Both the position numbers and the translations under genes were made by a program. Positions 51,118 through 60,348 of a stretch of 64,000 nucleotides of DNA are shown piece after piece. The stretch's first letter is position 1. Each line of letters begins with the position of its first letter. A model generated the notes under the pieces. That model was not told the DNA's origin, did not search any database, and saw nothing but the letters and a program-made list of their open reading frames with translations. The stretch is from Streptomyces sp. AC1-42W (GTDB lineage: Bacteria; Actinomycetota; Actinomycetes; Streptomycetales; Streptomycetaceae), in contig NZ_QKWY01000002.1 in the NCBI RefSeq assembly GCF_003248355.1, positions 744,001 through 808,000 of the forward strand. The letters are read 5' to 3'.

Positions 51118-53621
51118 CAGTCACCACGAGTGCGCCCTCCGGGGGCGGCGAAGCGGCCATCCCGCCCGAGGACCTCGTCACGCTGACCATCGACGGCATC
51201 CAGATCAGCGTGCCCAAGGGCACCCTGGTCATCCGCGCCGCCGAACTCCTCGGCATCGAGATCCCGCGCTTCTGCGACCACCCCCTCCTCGACCCGGCCG
51301 GCGCCTGCCGGCAGTGCATCGTCGAGGTCGAGGGCCAGCGCAAGCCGATGGCGTCCTGCACCATCACCTGCACCGACGGCATGGTCGTCAAGTCGCAGAT
51401 CACCTCGCCGGTCGCCGAGAAGGCGCAGCGCGGCGTGATGGAGCTGCTGCTCATCAACCACCCGCTGGACTGCCCGGTCTGCGACAAGGGCGGCGAGTGC
51501 CCCCTGCAGAACCAGGCCATGTCGCACGGCGACGCGACCTCCCGCTTCGACGGGAAGAAGCGCACGTACGAGAAGCCCGTGCCGATCTCCACCCAGGTGC
51601 TGCTGGACCGCGAGCGCTGCGTCCTGTGCGCCCGCTGCACCCGGTTCTCCAACCAGGTGGCCGGCGACCCGATGATCGAGCTGATCGAGCGCGGCGCGCT
51701 CCAGCAGGTCGGCATCGGCGAGGGCGACCCGTTCGAGTCGTACTTCTCCGGCAACACCATCCAGATCTGCCCGGTCGGGGCACTGACCTCGGCCGCGTAC
51801 CGGTTCCGCTCCCGCCCCTTCGACCTGGTCTCCACGCCCTCCGTGTGCGAGCACTGCTCCGGCGGCTGCGCCACCCGCACCGACCACCGGCGCGGCAAGG
51901 TCATGCGCCGCCTCGCGGCCGACGACCCCGAGGTCAACGAGGAATGGCTCTGCGACAAGGGCCGCTTCGGCTTCCGCTACGCCCAGCAGCGCGACCGGCT
52001 CACCACCCCGCTGGTGCGCCGCGAATCCGGCGAACTGGAACCGGCGAACTGGCCCGAGGCGCTGGCCGCGGCAGCCGCCGGACTCTCCGCCGCCCGCGGC
52101 CGGACCGGCGTCCTCACCGGCGGCCGGCTCACCGTCGAGGACGCCTACGCGTACAGCAAGTTCGCGCGGGTCGCCCTGGACACCAACGACATCGACTTCC
52201 GGGCCCGCGTGCACAGCGGCGAGGAGGCCGACTTCCTGGCCTCGCGCGTCGCCGGGCGCGGCCGGGACCTGGACGGATCGGGTGTCACGTACGGCTCGCT
52301 GGAGAAGGCGCCCGCCGTGCTCCTGGTCGGGTTCGAGTCGGAGGAGGAGGCGCCCGGCGTCTTCCTGCGGCTGCGCAAGGCCCACCGCAAGCACGGGCAG
52401 CGCACCTACTCCATCGCCTCGCACGCCACCCGCGGTCTGGCGAAGGCGGGCGGCGTCCTGCTTCCCGCCGCACCCGGCACCGAAACCGAGTGGCTGGACG
52501 CCATCGCGGGCGGCGTCGGCCTGGACGGCGAGGGCGCAGCGGCGGCCGAGGCGCTGCGCGGTGAGAACGCGCTGATCGTGGTCGGCGAGCGGCTGGCCGG
52601 GGTGCCCGGCGGGCTGACCGCCGCGATCCGGGCCGCGACCGCGACCGGGGCCCGGCTGGTGTGGATTCCGCGCCGGGCGGGCGAACGCGGCGCGGTGGAG
52701 GCGGGCGCGATCCCGTCGCTGCTGCCCGGCGGCCGCCCGGCCACCGACCCGCGCGCCCGCGACGAGGTCGCCGCCGTCTGGGGCGTCGCCCAGCTGCCGT
52801 CCCGCTTCGGCCGCGACACCGGCCAGATCGTCGAGGCCGCGGCCACCGGCGAACTGGGCGCGCTGCTCGTCGCCGGAGTCTCCACCGAGGACCTGCCGGA
52901 CCCGGCGCGGGCCCTGGAGGCGCTGGACCGGGTCGGCTTCCTGGTCTCGCTGGAGCTGCGCCCGAGCGAGGTCACCGACCGCGCCGACGTGGTGCTCCCG
53001 GTCGCCGCGGTGGTCGAGAAGTCGGGCACCTTCCTCAACTGGGAGGGCCGGGCGCGGATGTTCGAGGCCGCGCTGAAGCCCGACCAGATGACCCGCAACC
53101 TCGCCCCGGGCGACGCGCGGGTGCTGCACATGCTGGCCGACGCCATGGACGTGGGCTTCGCGCTCCCGGACCTCGCGGCCGCCCGCCGCGAGCTGGACCG
53201 GCTCGGCGGCTGGCAGGGCGGTTACGCGGACGAGCCGCGGACCTCGGCGCAGCCGCTGCCCCGGCCCGGCGACGGCGAGGCGATCCTGGCCGGCCACCGG
53301 ATGCTGCTCGACCTGGGCCGCCTCCAGGAGGGCGACACCGCGCTCGCCGGCACCCGGCACGAGGCGGTGGCCCGGCTCTCCGCCGCCACGGCCGCGGAGA
53401 CCGGCGTGAAGGAGGGCGACCTGCTCGCCGTGTCCGGCCCCGCCGGCAGCGTCGAACTGCCGCTCCGGATCACCGACATGCCGGACCGGGTGGTCTGGGT
53501 GCCGCTGAACTCCACCGGGCGGGGTGTGCCGGCCGCGACCGGGGCGAGCCCCGGCGGCGTGGTCCGGATCGGCCCCGCCGCTGCCGGTATCCCCGACGTC
53601 ACACCGGAGGTGCGGGCGTGA
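51114..53621 (+). CDS. nuoG: NADH-quinone oxidoreductase subunit G
   Basis: An 835-residue 75-kDa subunit of the electron wire. An N-terminal [2Fe-2S] fold (CDHPLLDPAGACRQC) is followed by a His-Cys3 and a [4Fe-4S] region (CPVCDKGGECPLQ, CVLCARCTRF, CPVGAL). A further cysteine set CEHCSGGC lies at the start of the molybdopterin-oxidoreductase-like domain and may hold the extra N7-type cluster. The C-terminal half is that catalytically silent domain. GTGA overlap with nuoH. Confidence 0.96.
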   Translation: MTVTTSAPSGGGEAAIPPEDLVTLTIDGIQISVPKGTLVIRAAELLGIEIPRFCDHPLLDPAGACRQCIVEVEGQRKPMASCTITCTDGMVVKSQITSPVAEKAQRGVMELLLINHPLDCPVCDKGGECPLQNQAMSHGDATSRFDGKKRTYEKPVPISTQVLLDRERCVLCARCTRFSNQVAGDPMIELIERGALQQVGIGEGDPFESYFSGNTIQICPVGALTSAAYRFRSRPFDLVSTPSVCEHCSGGCATRTDHRRGKVMRRLAADDPEVNEEWLCDKGRFGFRYAQQRDRLTTPLVRRESGELEPANWPEALAAAAAGLSAARGRTGVLTGGRLTVEDAYAYSKFARVALDTNDIDFRARVHSGEEADFLASRVAGRGRDLDGSGVTYGSLEKAPAVLLVGFESEEEAPGVFLRLRKAHRKHGQRTYSIASHATRGLAKAGGVLLPAAPGTETEWLDAIAGGVGLDGEGAAAAEALRGENALIVVGERLAGVPGGLTAAIRAATATGARLVWIPRRAGERGAVEAGAIPSLLPGGRPATDPRARDEVAAVWGVAQLPSRFGRDTGQIVEAAATGELGALLVAGVSTEDLPDPARALEALDRVGFLVSLELRPSEVTDRADVVLPVAAVVEKSGTFLNWEGRARMFEAALKPDQMTRNLAPGDARVLHMLADAMDVGFALPDLAAARRELDRLGGWQGGYADEPRTSAQPLPRPGDGEAILAGHRMLLDLGRLQEGDTALAGTRHEAVARLSAATAAETGVKEGDLLAVSGPAGSVELPLRITDMPDRVVWVPLNSTGRGVPAATGASPGGVVRIGPAAAGIPDVTPEVRA

Positions 53622-55021
53622 CCGCCTTCGCTCAACTGGCCGCGGCACCGCACGGTTCGGTGCTCGCCGCCGAGGACCTGTCGATGTTCGGCAACGACCC
53701 CTGGTGGCTCGTCGTCATCAAGGCCGTGTTCTGCTTCGCGTTCCTGATGGTGACCGTGCTCTTCTCCATCGTGTGGGAGCGCAAGGTCGTCGCCTGGATG
53801 CAGCTGCGCATCGGCCCCAACCGGCACGGCCCCTGGGGCATGCTCCAGTCGCTGGCCGACGGCATCAAGCTGATGCTCAAGGAAGACGTCATCGTCAAGC
53901 GCGCGGACAAGGTCGTCTACGTCCTCGCCCCGATCGTCGCCGCCATCCCGGCGTTCATGGCCATCGCGGTCATCCCGTTCGGCCCGGCCGACAACCAGGT
54001 CTCGATCTTCGGCCACCGTACGGCGATGCAGCTCACCGACCTGCCGATCGCGATGCTGTACATCCTCGCGGTGGCCTCGGTCGGGATCTACGGCATCGTG
54101 CTGGCCGGCTGGTCGTCCGGCTCGACCTATCCGCTGCTCGGCGGGCTGCGCTCCTGCGCGCAGATGATCTCGTACGAGATCGCGATGGGCGCCGCGTTCG
54201 CCTCGGTGTTCCTCTACTCCGGGTCGATGTCCACGTCGAAGATCGTGGAGGCGCAGGAGGACCGCTGGTTCATCATCCTGCTGCCGGTCTCCTTCATCAT
54301 CTACATCGTCACGATGGTCGGTGAGACCAACCGCGCCCCGTTCGACATGCCGGAGTCCGAGGGCGACCTCGTCGGCGGCTTCAACACCGAGTACTCGTCG
54401 ATCAAGTTCGCGATGTTCATGCTCGCCGAGTACGTCAACATGGTCACCGTCGCCGCCGTCTCCACCACCCTGTTCCTGGGCGGCTGGCGGGCCCCGTGGC
54501 CGATCAGCACCTTCTGGGAGGGCGCGAACCAGGGCTGGTGGCCGATGCTCTGGTTCGTCGTCAAGGTCCAGCTGCTGCTGTTCTTCTTCATCTGGCTGCG
54601 CGGCACCCTGCCCCGCGTCCGCTACGACCAGCTGATGAAGCTCGGCTGGAAGGTCCTGATCCCGGTCTCCGTCGTCTGGCTGATGCTGGTCGCGACGGTG
54701 CGGGCGCTGCGCAACGAGGGCTACGACTTCTCGAAGATCCTGCTCTACGTGGCCGGGGCCGTGATCGCGATCCTGCTGATCTCCTTCGTCGCCGACATCT
54801 TCCGCGACAAGAAGGAGAAGGCCGCCGCGGCCGAGGCGGAGCCCGAGCCGGCGTTCGACCCGATGGCGGGTGGATTCCCGGTGCCGCCGCTGCCCGGACA
54901 GACCCTGCCGCCGGTACCGAGGCGCAGGCCGCGCCGCGAGCGGGAGCTCGTTGTCAGTGGCGGCATGGATACTCAGAGTGACGGAAATCCGAGTGACGGA
55001 AAGGAGGCCGACGGTGTCTGA
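53618..55021 (+). CDS. nuoH: NADH-quinone oxidoreductase subunit H
   Basis: A 467-residue membrane subunit joining the two arms. Conserved loops are WERKVVAWMQLRIGPNRHGP, ERGD-like ETNRAPFDMPESEGDLVGGFNTEYS and IWLRGTLPRVRYDQLM. The tail of about 75 residues after the last helix (PVPPLPGQTLPPVPRRRPRRE) is longer than in E. coli and hydrophilic. GTG at 53618. Its last eight bases overlap the nuoI start. Confidence 0.96.
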   Translation: MTAFAQLAAAPHGSVLAAEDLSMFGNDPWWLVVIKAVFCFAFLMVTVLFSIVWERKVVAWMQLRIGPNRHGPWGMLQSLADGIKLMLKEDVIVKRADKVVYVLAPIVAAIPAFMAIAVIPFGPADNQVSIFGHRTAMQLTDLPIAMLYILAVASVGIYGIVLAGWSSGSTYPLLGGLRSCAQMISYEIAMGAAFASVFLYSGSMSTSKIVEAQEDRWFIILLPVSFIIYIVTMVGETNRAPFDMPESEGDLVGGFNTEYSSIKFAMFMLAEYVNMVTVAAVSTTLFLGGWRAPWPISTFWEGANQGWWPMLWFVVKVQLLLFFFIWLRGTLPRVRYDQLMKLGWKVLIPVSVVWLMLVATVRALRNEGYDFSKILLYVAGAVIAILLISFVADIFRDKKEKAAAAEAEPEPAFDPMAGGFPVPPLPGQTLPPVPRRRPRRERELVVSGGMDTQSDGNPSDGKEADGV

Positions 55022-55718
55022 ACTGCCTGATTCGCCGGGGTCCAAGAGGCCGGCGAAGTCCACCGGGCCTACGGGGTCGGCGTCCTCGCAGTCCTCCCAG
55101 TCCTCGGAGGACAAGTTCCTGAATCCGGTGGCCGGCTTCGGCGTGACCTTCAAGGCCATGTTCAAGAAGCGGCTGACGGAGCAGTATCCGGAGACGCCGA
55201 AGGTGACGGCGCCCCGCTTCCACGGCCGCCACCAGCTCAACCGCCATCCGGACGGGCTGGAGAAGTGCGTCGGCTGCGAGCTGTGCGCCTGGGCCTGTCC
55301 GGCCGACGCGATCTACGTGGAGGGCGCGGACAACACCGACGAGGAGCGCTACTCGCCGGGGGAGCGCTACGGCCGCGTCTACCAGATCAATTACGCGCGC
55401 TGCATCCTGTGCGGACTGTGCATCGAGGCGTGCCCGACCCGCGCGCTCACGATGACCAACCAGTTCGAGCTCGCCAACACCACCCGCGAGAGCCTCATCT
55501 ACACCAAGGACGAGCTGCTCGCGGGCCTGGAGGAAGGCATGGTCGACAGCCCGCACGCGATCTTCCCCGGCACGGACGAGCAGGACTACTACCGGGGCCT
55601 GGTCACCGAGGCCGCCCCCGGTACGGAGCGTCAGGTCGCCGTGTCCAAGGGCGAGAAGCCGACCGACGAGGCCGGCGGGAACCGCGTCGCCGCGCGGGAG
55701 CAGGAGGTGGACGCATGA
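55014..55718 (+). CDS. nuoI: NADH-quinone oxidoreductase subunit I
   Basis: A 234-residue 23-kDa subunit with two [4Fe-4S] clusters (N6a/N6b): CVGCELCAWACPADAI and CILCGLCIEACPTRAL. It has an N-terminal Ser-rich extension of about 40 residues and a C-terminal acidic tail. GTG at 55014 follows aaggagg, which lies inside nuoH. Four-base overlap with nuoJ. Confidence 0.97.
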   Translation: MSELPDSPGSKRPAKSTGPTGSASSQSSQSSEDKFLNPVAGFGVTFKAMFKKRLTEQYPETPKVTAPRFHGRHQLNRHPDGLEKCVGCELCAWACPADAIYVEGADNTDEERYSPGERYGRVYQINYARCILCGLCIEACPTRALTMTNQFELANTTRESLIYTKDELLAGLEEGMVDSPHAIFPGTDEQDYYRGLVTEAAPGTERQVAVSKGEKPTDEAGGNRVAAREQEVDA

Positions 55719-56542
55719 CCGGCCTGGCCGCAGCGGCCTCACAGACCTCGACCGGCGAGGCCGTCCAGTTCTGGGTGCTCGGCACGATCGCCGTGATCGG
55801 CGCCCTGTCCACGGTGCTGTTGAAGAGGGCGGTGCACAGCGCGCTGAGCCTCGCCGGGACGATGATCATCCTGGCGGTGTTCTACCTCGCCAACGGCGCC
55901 TACTTCCTCGGCATCGTGCAGATCGTCGTCTACACCGGCGCGATCATGATGCTGTTCCTCTTCGTGGTCATGCTCGTCGGCGTCACCGCGGCGGACTCGC
56001 TCAAGGAGACGCTCAAGGGCCAGCGCTGGCTGGCCGCTGGATGCGGCCTCGGCTTCGGCGTCCTGCTGATCGCCGGTATCGGCAACGCCTCGCTGACGAC
56101 GTTCAGCGGCCTGGGCACCGCCAACACCGCGCACGGCGGAAACGTGGAGGGGCTCGCCAGCCTCATCTTCACCAAGTACGTCTTCGCCTTCGAGATCACC
56201 GGCGCCCTGCTGATCACCGCCACGGTCGGCGCGATGGTGCTCACGCACCGCGAGCGCACCGAACGCGCCAAGACCCAGCGGGAACTGTCCGAGGAGCGCG
56301 TGCGGAGCAACCACCTCCCGCCGCTGCCCGCCCCCGGTGTCTACGCCCGGCACAACGCCGTGGACATCGCGGGCCTGCTCCCCGACGGCACCCCGTCCGA
56401 GCTGACCGTCATGGGGACGCTGCGCAAGCGCGGCCAGATGCGTGACGTGTCCCAGGAATCACTGGCCGGCCTCAAGGCACTGGAGCAGCGCTCCGGTGAG
56501 CGGCTGGGCCGGGACACCGAAGAAGAGGAGGTCGCCAAGTGA
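55715..56542 (+). CDS. nuoJ: NADH-quinone oxidoreductase subunit J
   Basis: A 275-residue membrane subunit with five spans in the first 170 residues, including VVYTGAIMMLFLFVVMLVGV. A cytosolic C-terminal extension of about 100 residues (THRERTERAKTQRELSEERV...), absent from E. coli NuoJ, follows. ATG at 55715 follows aggagg. Coupled to nuoK through GTGA. Confidence 0.95.
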   Translation: MTGLAAAASQTSTGEAVQFWVLGTIAVIGALSTVLLKRAVHSALSLAGTMIILAVFYLANGAYFLGIVQIVVYTGAIMMLFLFVVMLVGVTAADSLKETLKGQRWLAAGCGLGFGVLLIAGIGNASLTTFSGLGTANTAHGGNVEGLASLIFTKYVFAFEITGALLITATVGAMVLTHRERTERAKTQRELSEERVRSNHLPPLPAPGVYARHNAVDIAGLLPDGTPSELTVMGTLRKRGQMRDVSQESLAGLKALEQRSGERLGRDTEEEEVAK

Positions 56543-56838
56543 ATCCGGTCAACTACCTCTATCTCGCCGCCCTGCTGTTCACCATCGGCGCGGCGGGGGT
56601 GCTGATCCGGCGGAACGCGATCGTGGTGTTCATGTGCGTGGAGCTGATGCTCAACGCCTGCAACCTCGCGTTCGTCACCTTCTCCCGTATGCACGGCAAC
56701 CTCGACGGCCAGATCATCGCCTTCTTCACGATGGTCGTCGCCGCCGCGGAGGTCGTGGTCGGGCTCGCGATCATCGTGTCGCTGTTCCGTTCCCGCCACT
56801 CGGCCTCGGTCGACGACGCCAGCCTGATGAAGTTGTAA
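56539..56838 (+). CDS. nuoK: NADH-quinone oxidoreductase subunit K
   Basis: A 99-residue subunit with three membrane helices and the conserved intramembrane Glu residues in VFMCVELMLNACNLAF and AAAEVVVGLAIIV. It belongs to the MrpC-like part of the proton path. GTG start; 14 bases before nuoL. Confidence 0.97.
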   Translation: MNPVNYLYLAALLFTIGAAGVLIRRNAIVVFMCVELMLNACNLAFVTFSRMHGNLDGQIIAFFTMVVAAAEVVVGLAIIVSLFRSRHSASVDDASLMKL

Positions 56839-56852
56839 GGGGCGCTTGAACT

Positions 56853-58772
56853 GTGGAGAACCTCATTGCGCTGCTCGTCGCGGCGCCCCTGCTCGGGGCA
56901 GCGGTGCTGCTCTGCGGCGGCCGGCGCCTCGACCGCGCCGGGCACTGGCTCGGCACCCTGCTCGCCGCCGCCTCGTTCGTCGTGGCCGTGGTGCTCTTCG
57001 CCGACATGCTCGGCAGGGGCGCCGAGGACCGCGCGCTGCACCAGAAGCTGTTCAGCTGGGTGCCCGTCGAGGGCTTCCAGGCCGATGTGGCCTTCCAGCT
57101 CGACCAGCTGTCGATGACCTTCGTCCTGCTGATCACCGGTGTGGGCACGCTGATCCACATCTACTCGATCGGCTACATGGAGCACGACGAGCGCCGGCGC
57201 CGCTTCTTCGGCTACCTCAACCTGTTCCTCGCGGCGATGCTGGTCCTGGTCATCGCCGACAACTACCTGCTGCTGTACCTCGGGTGGGAGGGCGTCGGCC
57301 TGGCGTCGTACCTGCTCATCGGCTTCTGGCAGCACAAGCCCAGCGCGGCCACCGCCGCCAAGAAGGCGTTCCTGGTCAACCGCGTCGGCGACATGGGCCT
57401 GTCGATCGCGATCATGCTGATGTTCACCACCTTCGGCACGTTCGCCTTCGGCCCGGTCCTGGAGTCGGCCGGTGAGGCGAGCGAGGGCAAGCTGACGGCC
57501 ATCGGCCTGATGCTGCTGCTCGCCGCCTGCGGCAAGTCGGCCCAGGTGCCGCTGCAGTCCTGGCTCGGTGACGCGATGGAGGGCCCGACCCCGGTCTCCG
57601 CCCTCATCCACGCCGCCACCATGGTCACCGCCGGCGTCTACCTCGTCGTCCGCTCCGGCGCCATCTTCAACGGCGCCCCGGACGCGCAGATGGTCGTCGT
57701 GGTCGTCGGCGCGGTCACGCTGCTGTTCGGTGCGATCGTCGGTTGCGCGAAGGACGACATCAAGAAGGCCCTCGCCGGTTCCACGATGTCGCAGATCGGC
57801 TACATGATCCTGGCCGCCGGGCTCGGCCCCATCGGCTACGTCTTCGCGATCATGCACCTGGTGACGCACGGCTTCTTCAAGGCCGGGCTCTTCCTCGGCG
57901 CCGGTTCGGTCATGCACGGCATGAACGACGAGGTGGACATGCGGAAGTTCGGCGGCCTGCGGAAGTACATGCCGGTCACGTTCATCACCTTCGGCCTCGG
58001 CTACCTCGCGATCATCGGCTTCCCCGGCCTGTCCGGCTTCTTCTCCAAGGACAAGATCATCGAGGCGGCCTTCGCCAAGGGCGGCACCGAGGGCTGGATT
58101 CTCGGCTCCGTCGCCCTGCTGGGCGCCGCGATCACCGCGTTCTACATGACGCGCGTGATGCTGCTGACCTTCTTCGGCGAGAAGCGCTGGCAGCCCACTG
58201 AAGCCGATGGCGGCTCCGCCGCGGGGGAGGGCAACGCGCCGCATCCGCACGAGTCCCCGAAGTCCATGACCATCCCGATGATCGTGCTGGCCTTCGGCTC
58301 GGTCTTCGCCGGTGGCTTCTTCTCCATCGGGGACCGCTTCCTGAACTGGCTGGAGCCGGTCACCGGCCACGACCACGGGGACGCCCCGATCGGCGCGGCC
58401 ACCGTCACCGCCGCCACCATGGTGGTGCTCGTCGTCGGTGTCGCCATCGCCTGGGCGATGTACGGCCGCAAGCCGGTTCCGGTGACCGCCCCGCGCGGCT
58501 CGCTGCTCACCCGCGCCGCGCGCCGCGACCTCCTCCAGGACGACTTCAACCACGTGGTCCTGGTCCGCGGCGGCGAGCACCTCACCCGCTCCCTGGTCTA
58601 CGTCGACCACACCCTGGTCGACGGTGTCGTCAACGGCACCGCCGCCGCCATGGGCGGGCTCTCCGGCCGGCTGCGCAAACTGCAGAACGGCTACGTCCGC
58701 TCCTACGCGGTCTCGATGTTCGGCGGTACGGCGGTTCTCATCGCCGCGACCCTGCTGATGAGGGCGGTCTGA
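56853..58772 (+). CDS. nuoL: NADH-quinone oxidoreductase subunit L
   Basis: A 639-residue antiporter-like proton-pumping subunit. It shows SMTFVLLITGVGTLIHIYS, WEGVGLASYLLIGFW, the Lys/His-bearing AAFRTVGDAMEGPTP-like QSWLGDAMEGPTPVSALIHAATMV, and LAGSTMSQIGYM. The long C-terminal lateral helix region precedes RSYAVSMFGG. GTG at 56853; nuoM begins four bases after the stop. Confidence 0.96.
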   Translation: MENLIALLVAAPLLGAAVLLCGGRRLDRAGHWLGTLLAAASFVVAVVLFADMLGRGAEDRALHQKLFSWVPVEGFQADVAFQLDQLSMTFVLLITGVGTLIHIYSIGYMEHDERRRRFFGYLNLFLAAMLVLVIADNYLLLYLGWEGVGLASYLLIGFWQHKPSAATAAKKAFLVNRVGDMGLSIAIMLMFTTFGTFAFGPVLESAGEASEGKLTAIGLMLLLAACGKSAQVPLQSWLGDAMEGPTPVSALIHAATMVTAGVYLVVRSGAIFNGAPDAQMVVVVVGAVTLLFGAIVGCAKDDIKKALAGSTMSQIGYMILAAGLGPIGYVFAIMHLVTHGFFKAGLFLGAGSVMHGMNDEVDMRKFGGLRKYMPVTFITFGLGYLAIIGFPGLSGFFSKDKIIEAAFAKGGTEGWILGSVALLGAAITAFYMTRVMLLTFFGEKRWQPTEADGGSAAGEGNAPHPHESPKSMTIPMIVLAFGSVFAGGFFSIGDRFLNWLEPVTGHDHGDAPIGAATVTAATMVVLVVGVAIAWAMYGRKPVPVTAPRGSLLTRAARRDLLQDDFNHVVLVRGGEHLTRSLVYVDHTLVDGVVNGTAAAMGGLSGRLRKLQNGYVRSYAVSMFGGTAVLIAATLLMRAV

Positions 58773-58776
58773 TCAC

Positions 58777-60348
58777 ATGTCCTTTCCCCTCCTGACAGCG
58801 ACGGCGGCGCTCCCGGCGATCGGCGCCGTCGCCACCGCCGCCGTCCCGGCGGCCCGGCGCACGACGGCCAAATGGCTCGCGCTGGCCTTCTCGCTGGGCA
58901 CGCTCGTCCTCGCGGGCATCGCGCTCGCCCGCTTCGAGCCCGGCGGCGACCGCTTCCAGCTCACCGAATCGCACGCCTGGATCAAGGACTTCGGCGTCCG
59001 CTACGAACTGGGCGTGGACGGCATCGGGGTGGCGCTCATGGCGCTCACCGCGCTGCTGATCCCCTTCGTCATCCTGGCAGGCTGGCACGACGCCGACGAC
59101 CTGGAGACGAAGTCCTCGCGCTGGCGTCCCACCCAGGGCTTCTTCGCCCTGATCCTGATGGTGGAAGCGATGGTGATCCTCTCCTTCGAGGCCACCGACG
59201 TCTTCCTCTTCTACATCCTGTTCGAAGCCATGCTCATCCCGATGTACTTCCTCATCGGCGGCTTCGGCGACCGGGCGCACTCCGGCAGCGACGAGAACGC
59301 GGCGGCGCAGCGCTCGTACGCCGCGGTCAAGTTCCTCCTGTACAACCTGGCCGGCGGGCTGATCATGCTGGCCGCGGTGATCGGGCTGTACGTGGTCGCG
59401 GGCTCGTTCTCGCTCTCCGAGATCGCCGAGGCCCGCGCCAACGGCTCGCTCTCCATGTCGACGAGCACCGAGCGGTGGCTTTTCCTCGGGTTCTTCTTCG
59501 CCTTCGCGGTGAAGGCCCCGCTGTGGCCGCTGCACACCTGGCTGCCCAACGCCATGGGCGAGGCCACGTCCCCGATCGCGGTGCTGCTCACCGCCGTCGT
59601 GGACAAGGTCGGCACGTTCGCGATGCTCCGCTTCTGCCTCCAGCTGTTCCCGGAGGCCAGCAAGTGGGCGACGCCGGTGATCCTGGTCCTGGCGCTGATC
59701 AGCATCGTGTACGGGGCGCTGCTCGCGGTCGGCCAGCGCGACATCAAGCGGCTGATCGCCTACGCGTCCATCTCGCACTTCGGGTTCATCGTGCTCGGCA
59801 TCTTCGCGATGACCAGCCAGGGCCAGTCGGGCGCGACGCTGTACATGGTCAACCACGGCCTCTCGACGGCCGCGCTGATGCTGGTGGCGGGCTTCCTGAT
59901 CACCCGACGCGGCTCCCGGCTCATCGCCGACTACGGCGGGGTGCAGAAGGTGGCCCCGGTGCTCGCCGGCACCTTCCTGATCGGCGGACTGGCCACGCTG
60001 TCGCTGCCGGGGCTCGCCCCGTTCGTCAGTGAGTTCCTGGTCCTGGTCGGCGCCTTCGCCGCGTATCCGGCGGTCGGCATCGTCGCCACGGTCGGCATCG
60101 TGCTCGCCGCGATCTACGTCCTGGTGCTCTACCAGCGCACCATGACGGGCCCGGTCAAGGCCGAGGTGCAGGGCATGACGGACCTCAAGGCCCGTGAGCT
60201 GGTCGTGGTCGTCCCGCTGATCGCGCTGCTGCTGTTCCTGGGTGTCTACCCGAAGCCGCTGACCGACATCGTCAACCCGGCGGTCCAGCACACCATGTCG
60301 GACGTACAGAAGAAGGACCCCCAGCCCGAGGTGGAGGCCGCCAAGTGA
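58777..60348 (+). CDS. nuoM: NADH-quinone oxidoreductase subunit M
   Basis: A 523-residue antiporter-like subunit with about 14 spans. It has the conserved FEAMLIPMYFLIG, APLWPLHTWLPNAMGEATSP and KRLIAYASISHFGFI. ATG at 58777. The last four bases overlap the nuoN start. Confidence 0.96.
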   Translation: MSFPLLTATAALPAIGAVATAAVPAARRTTAKWLALAFSLGTLVLAGIALARFEPGGDRFQLTESHAWIKDFGVRYELGVDGIGVALMALTALLIPFVILAGWHDADDLETKSSRWRPTQGFFALILMVEAMVILSFEATDVFLFYILFEAMLIPMYFLIGGFGDRAHSGSDENAAAQRSYAAVKFLLYNLAGGLIMLAAVIGLYVVAGSFSLSEIAEARANGSLSMSTSTERWLFLGFFFAFAVKAPLWPLHTWLPNAMGEATSPIAVLLTAVVDKVGTFAMLRFCLQLFPEASKWATPVILVLALISIVYGALLAVGQRDIKRLIAYASISHFGFIVLGIFAMTSQGQSGATLYMVNHGLSTAALMLVAGFLITRRGSRLIADYGGVQKVAPVLAGTFLIGGLATLSLPGLAPFVSEFLVLVGAFAAYPAVGIVATVGIVLAAIYVLVLYQRTMTGPVKAEVQGMTDLKARELVVVVPLIALLLFLGVYPKPLTDIVNPAVQHTMSDVQKKDPQPEVEAAK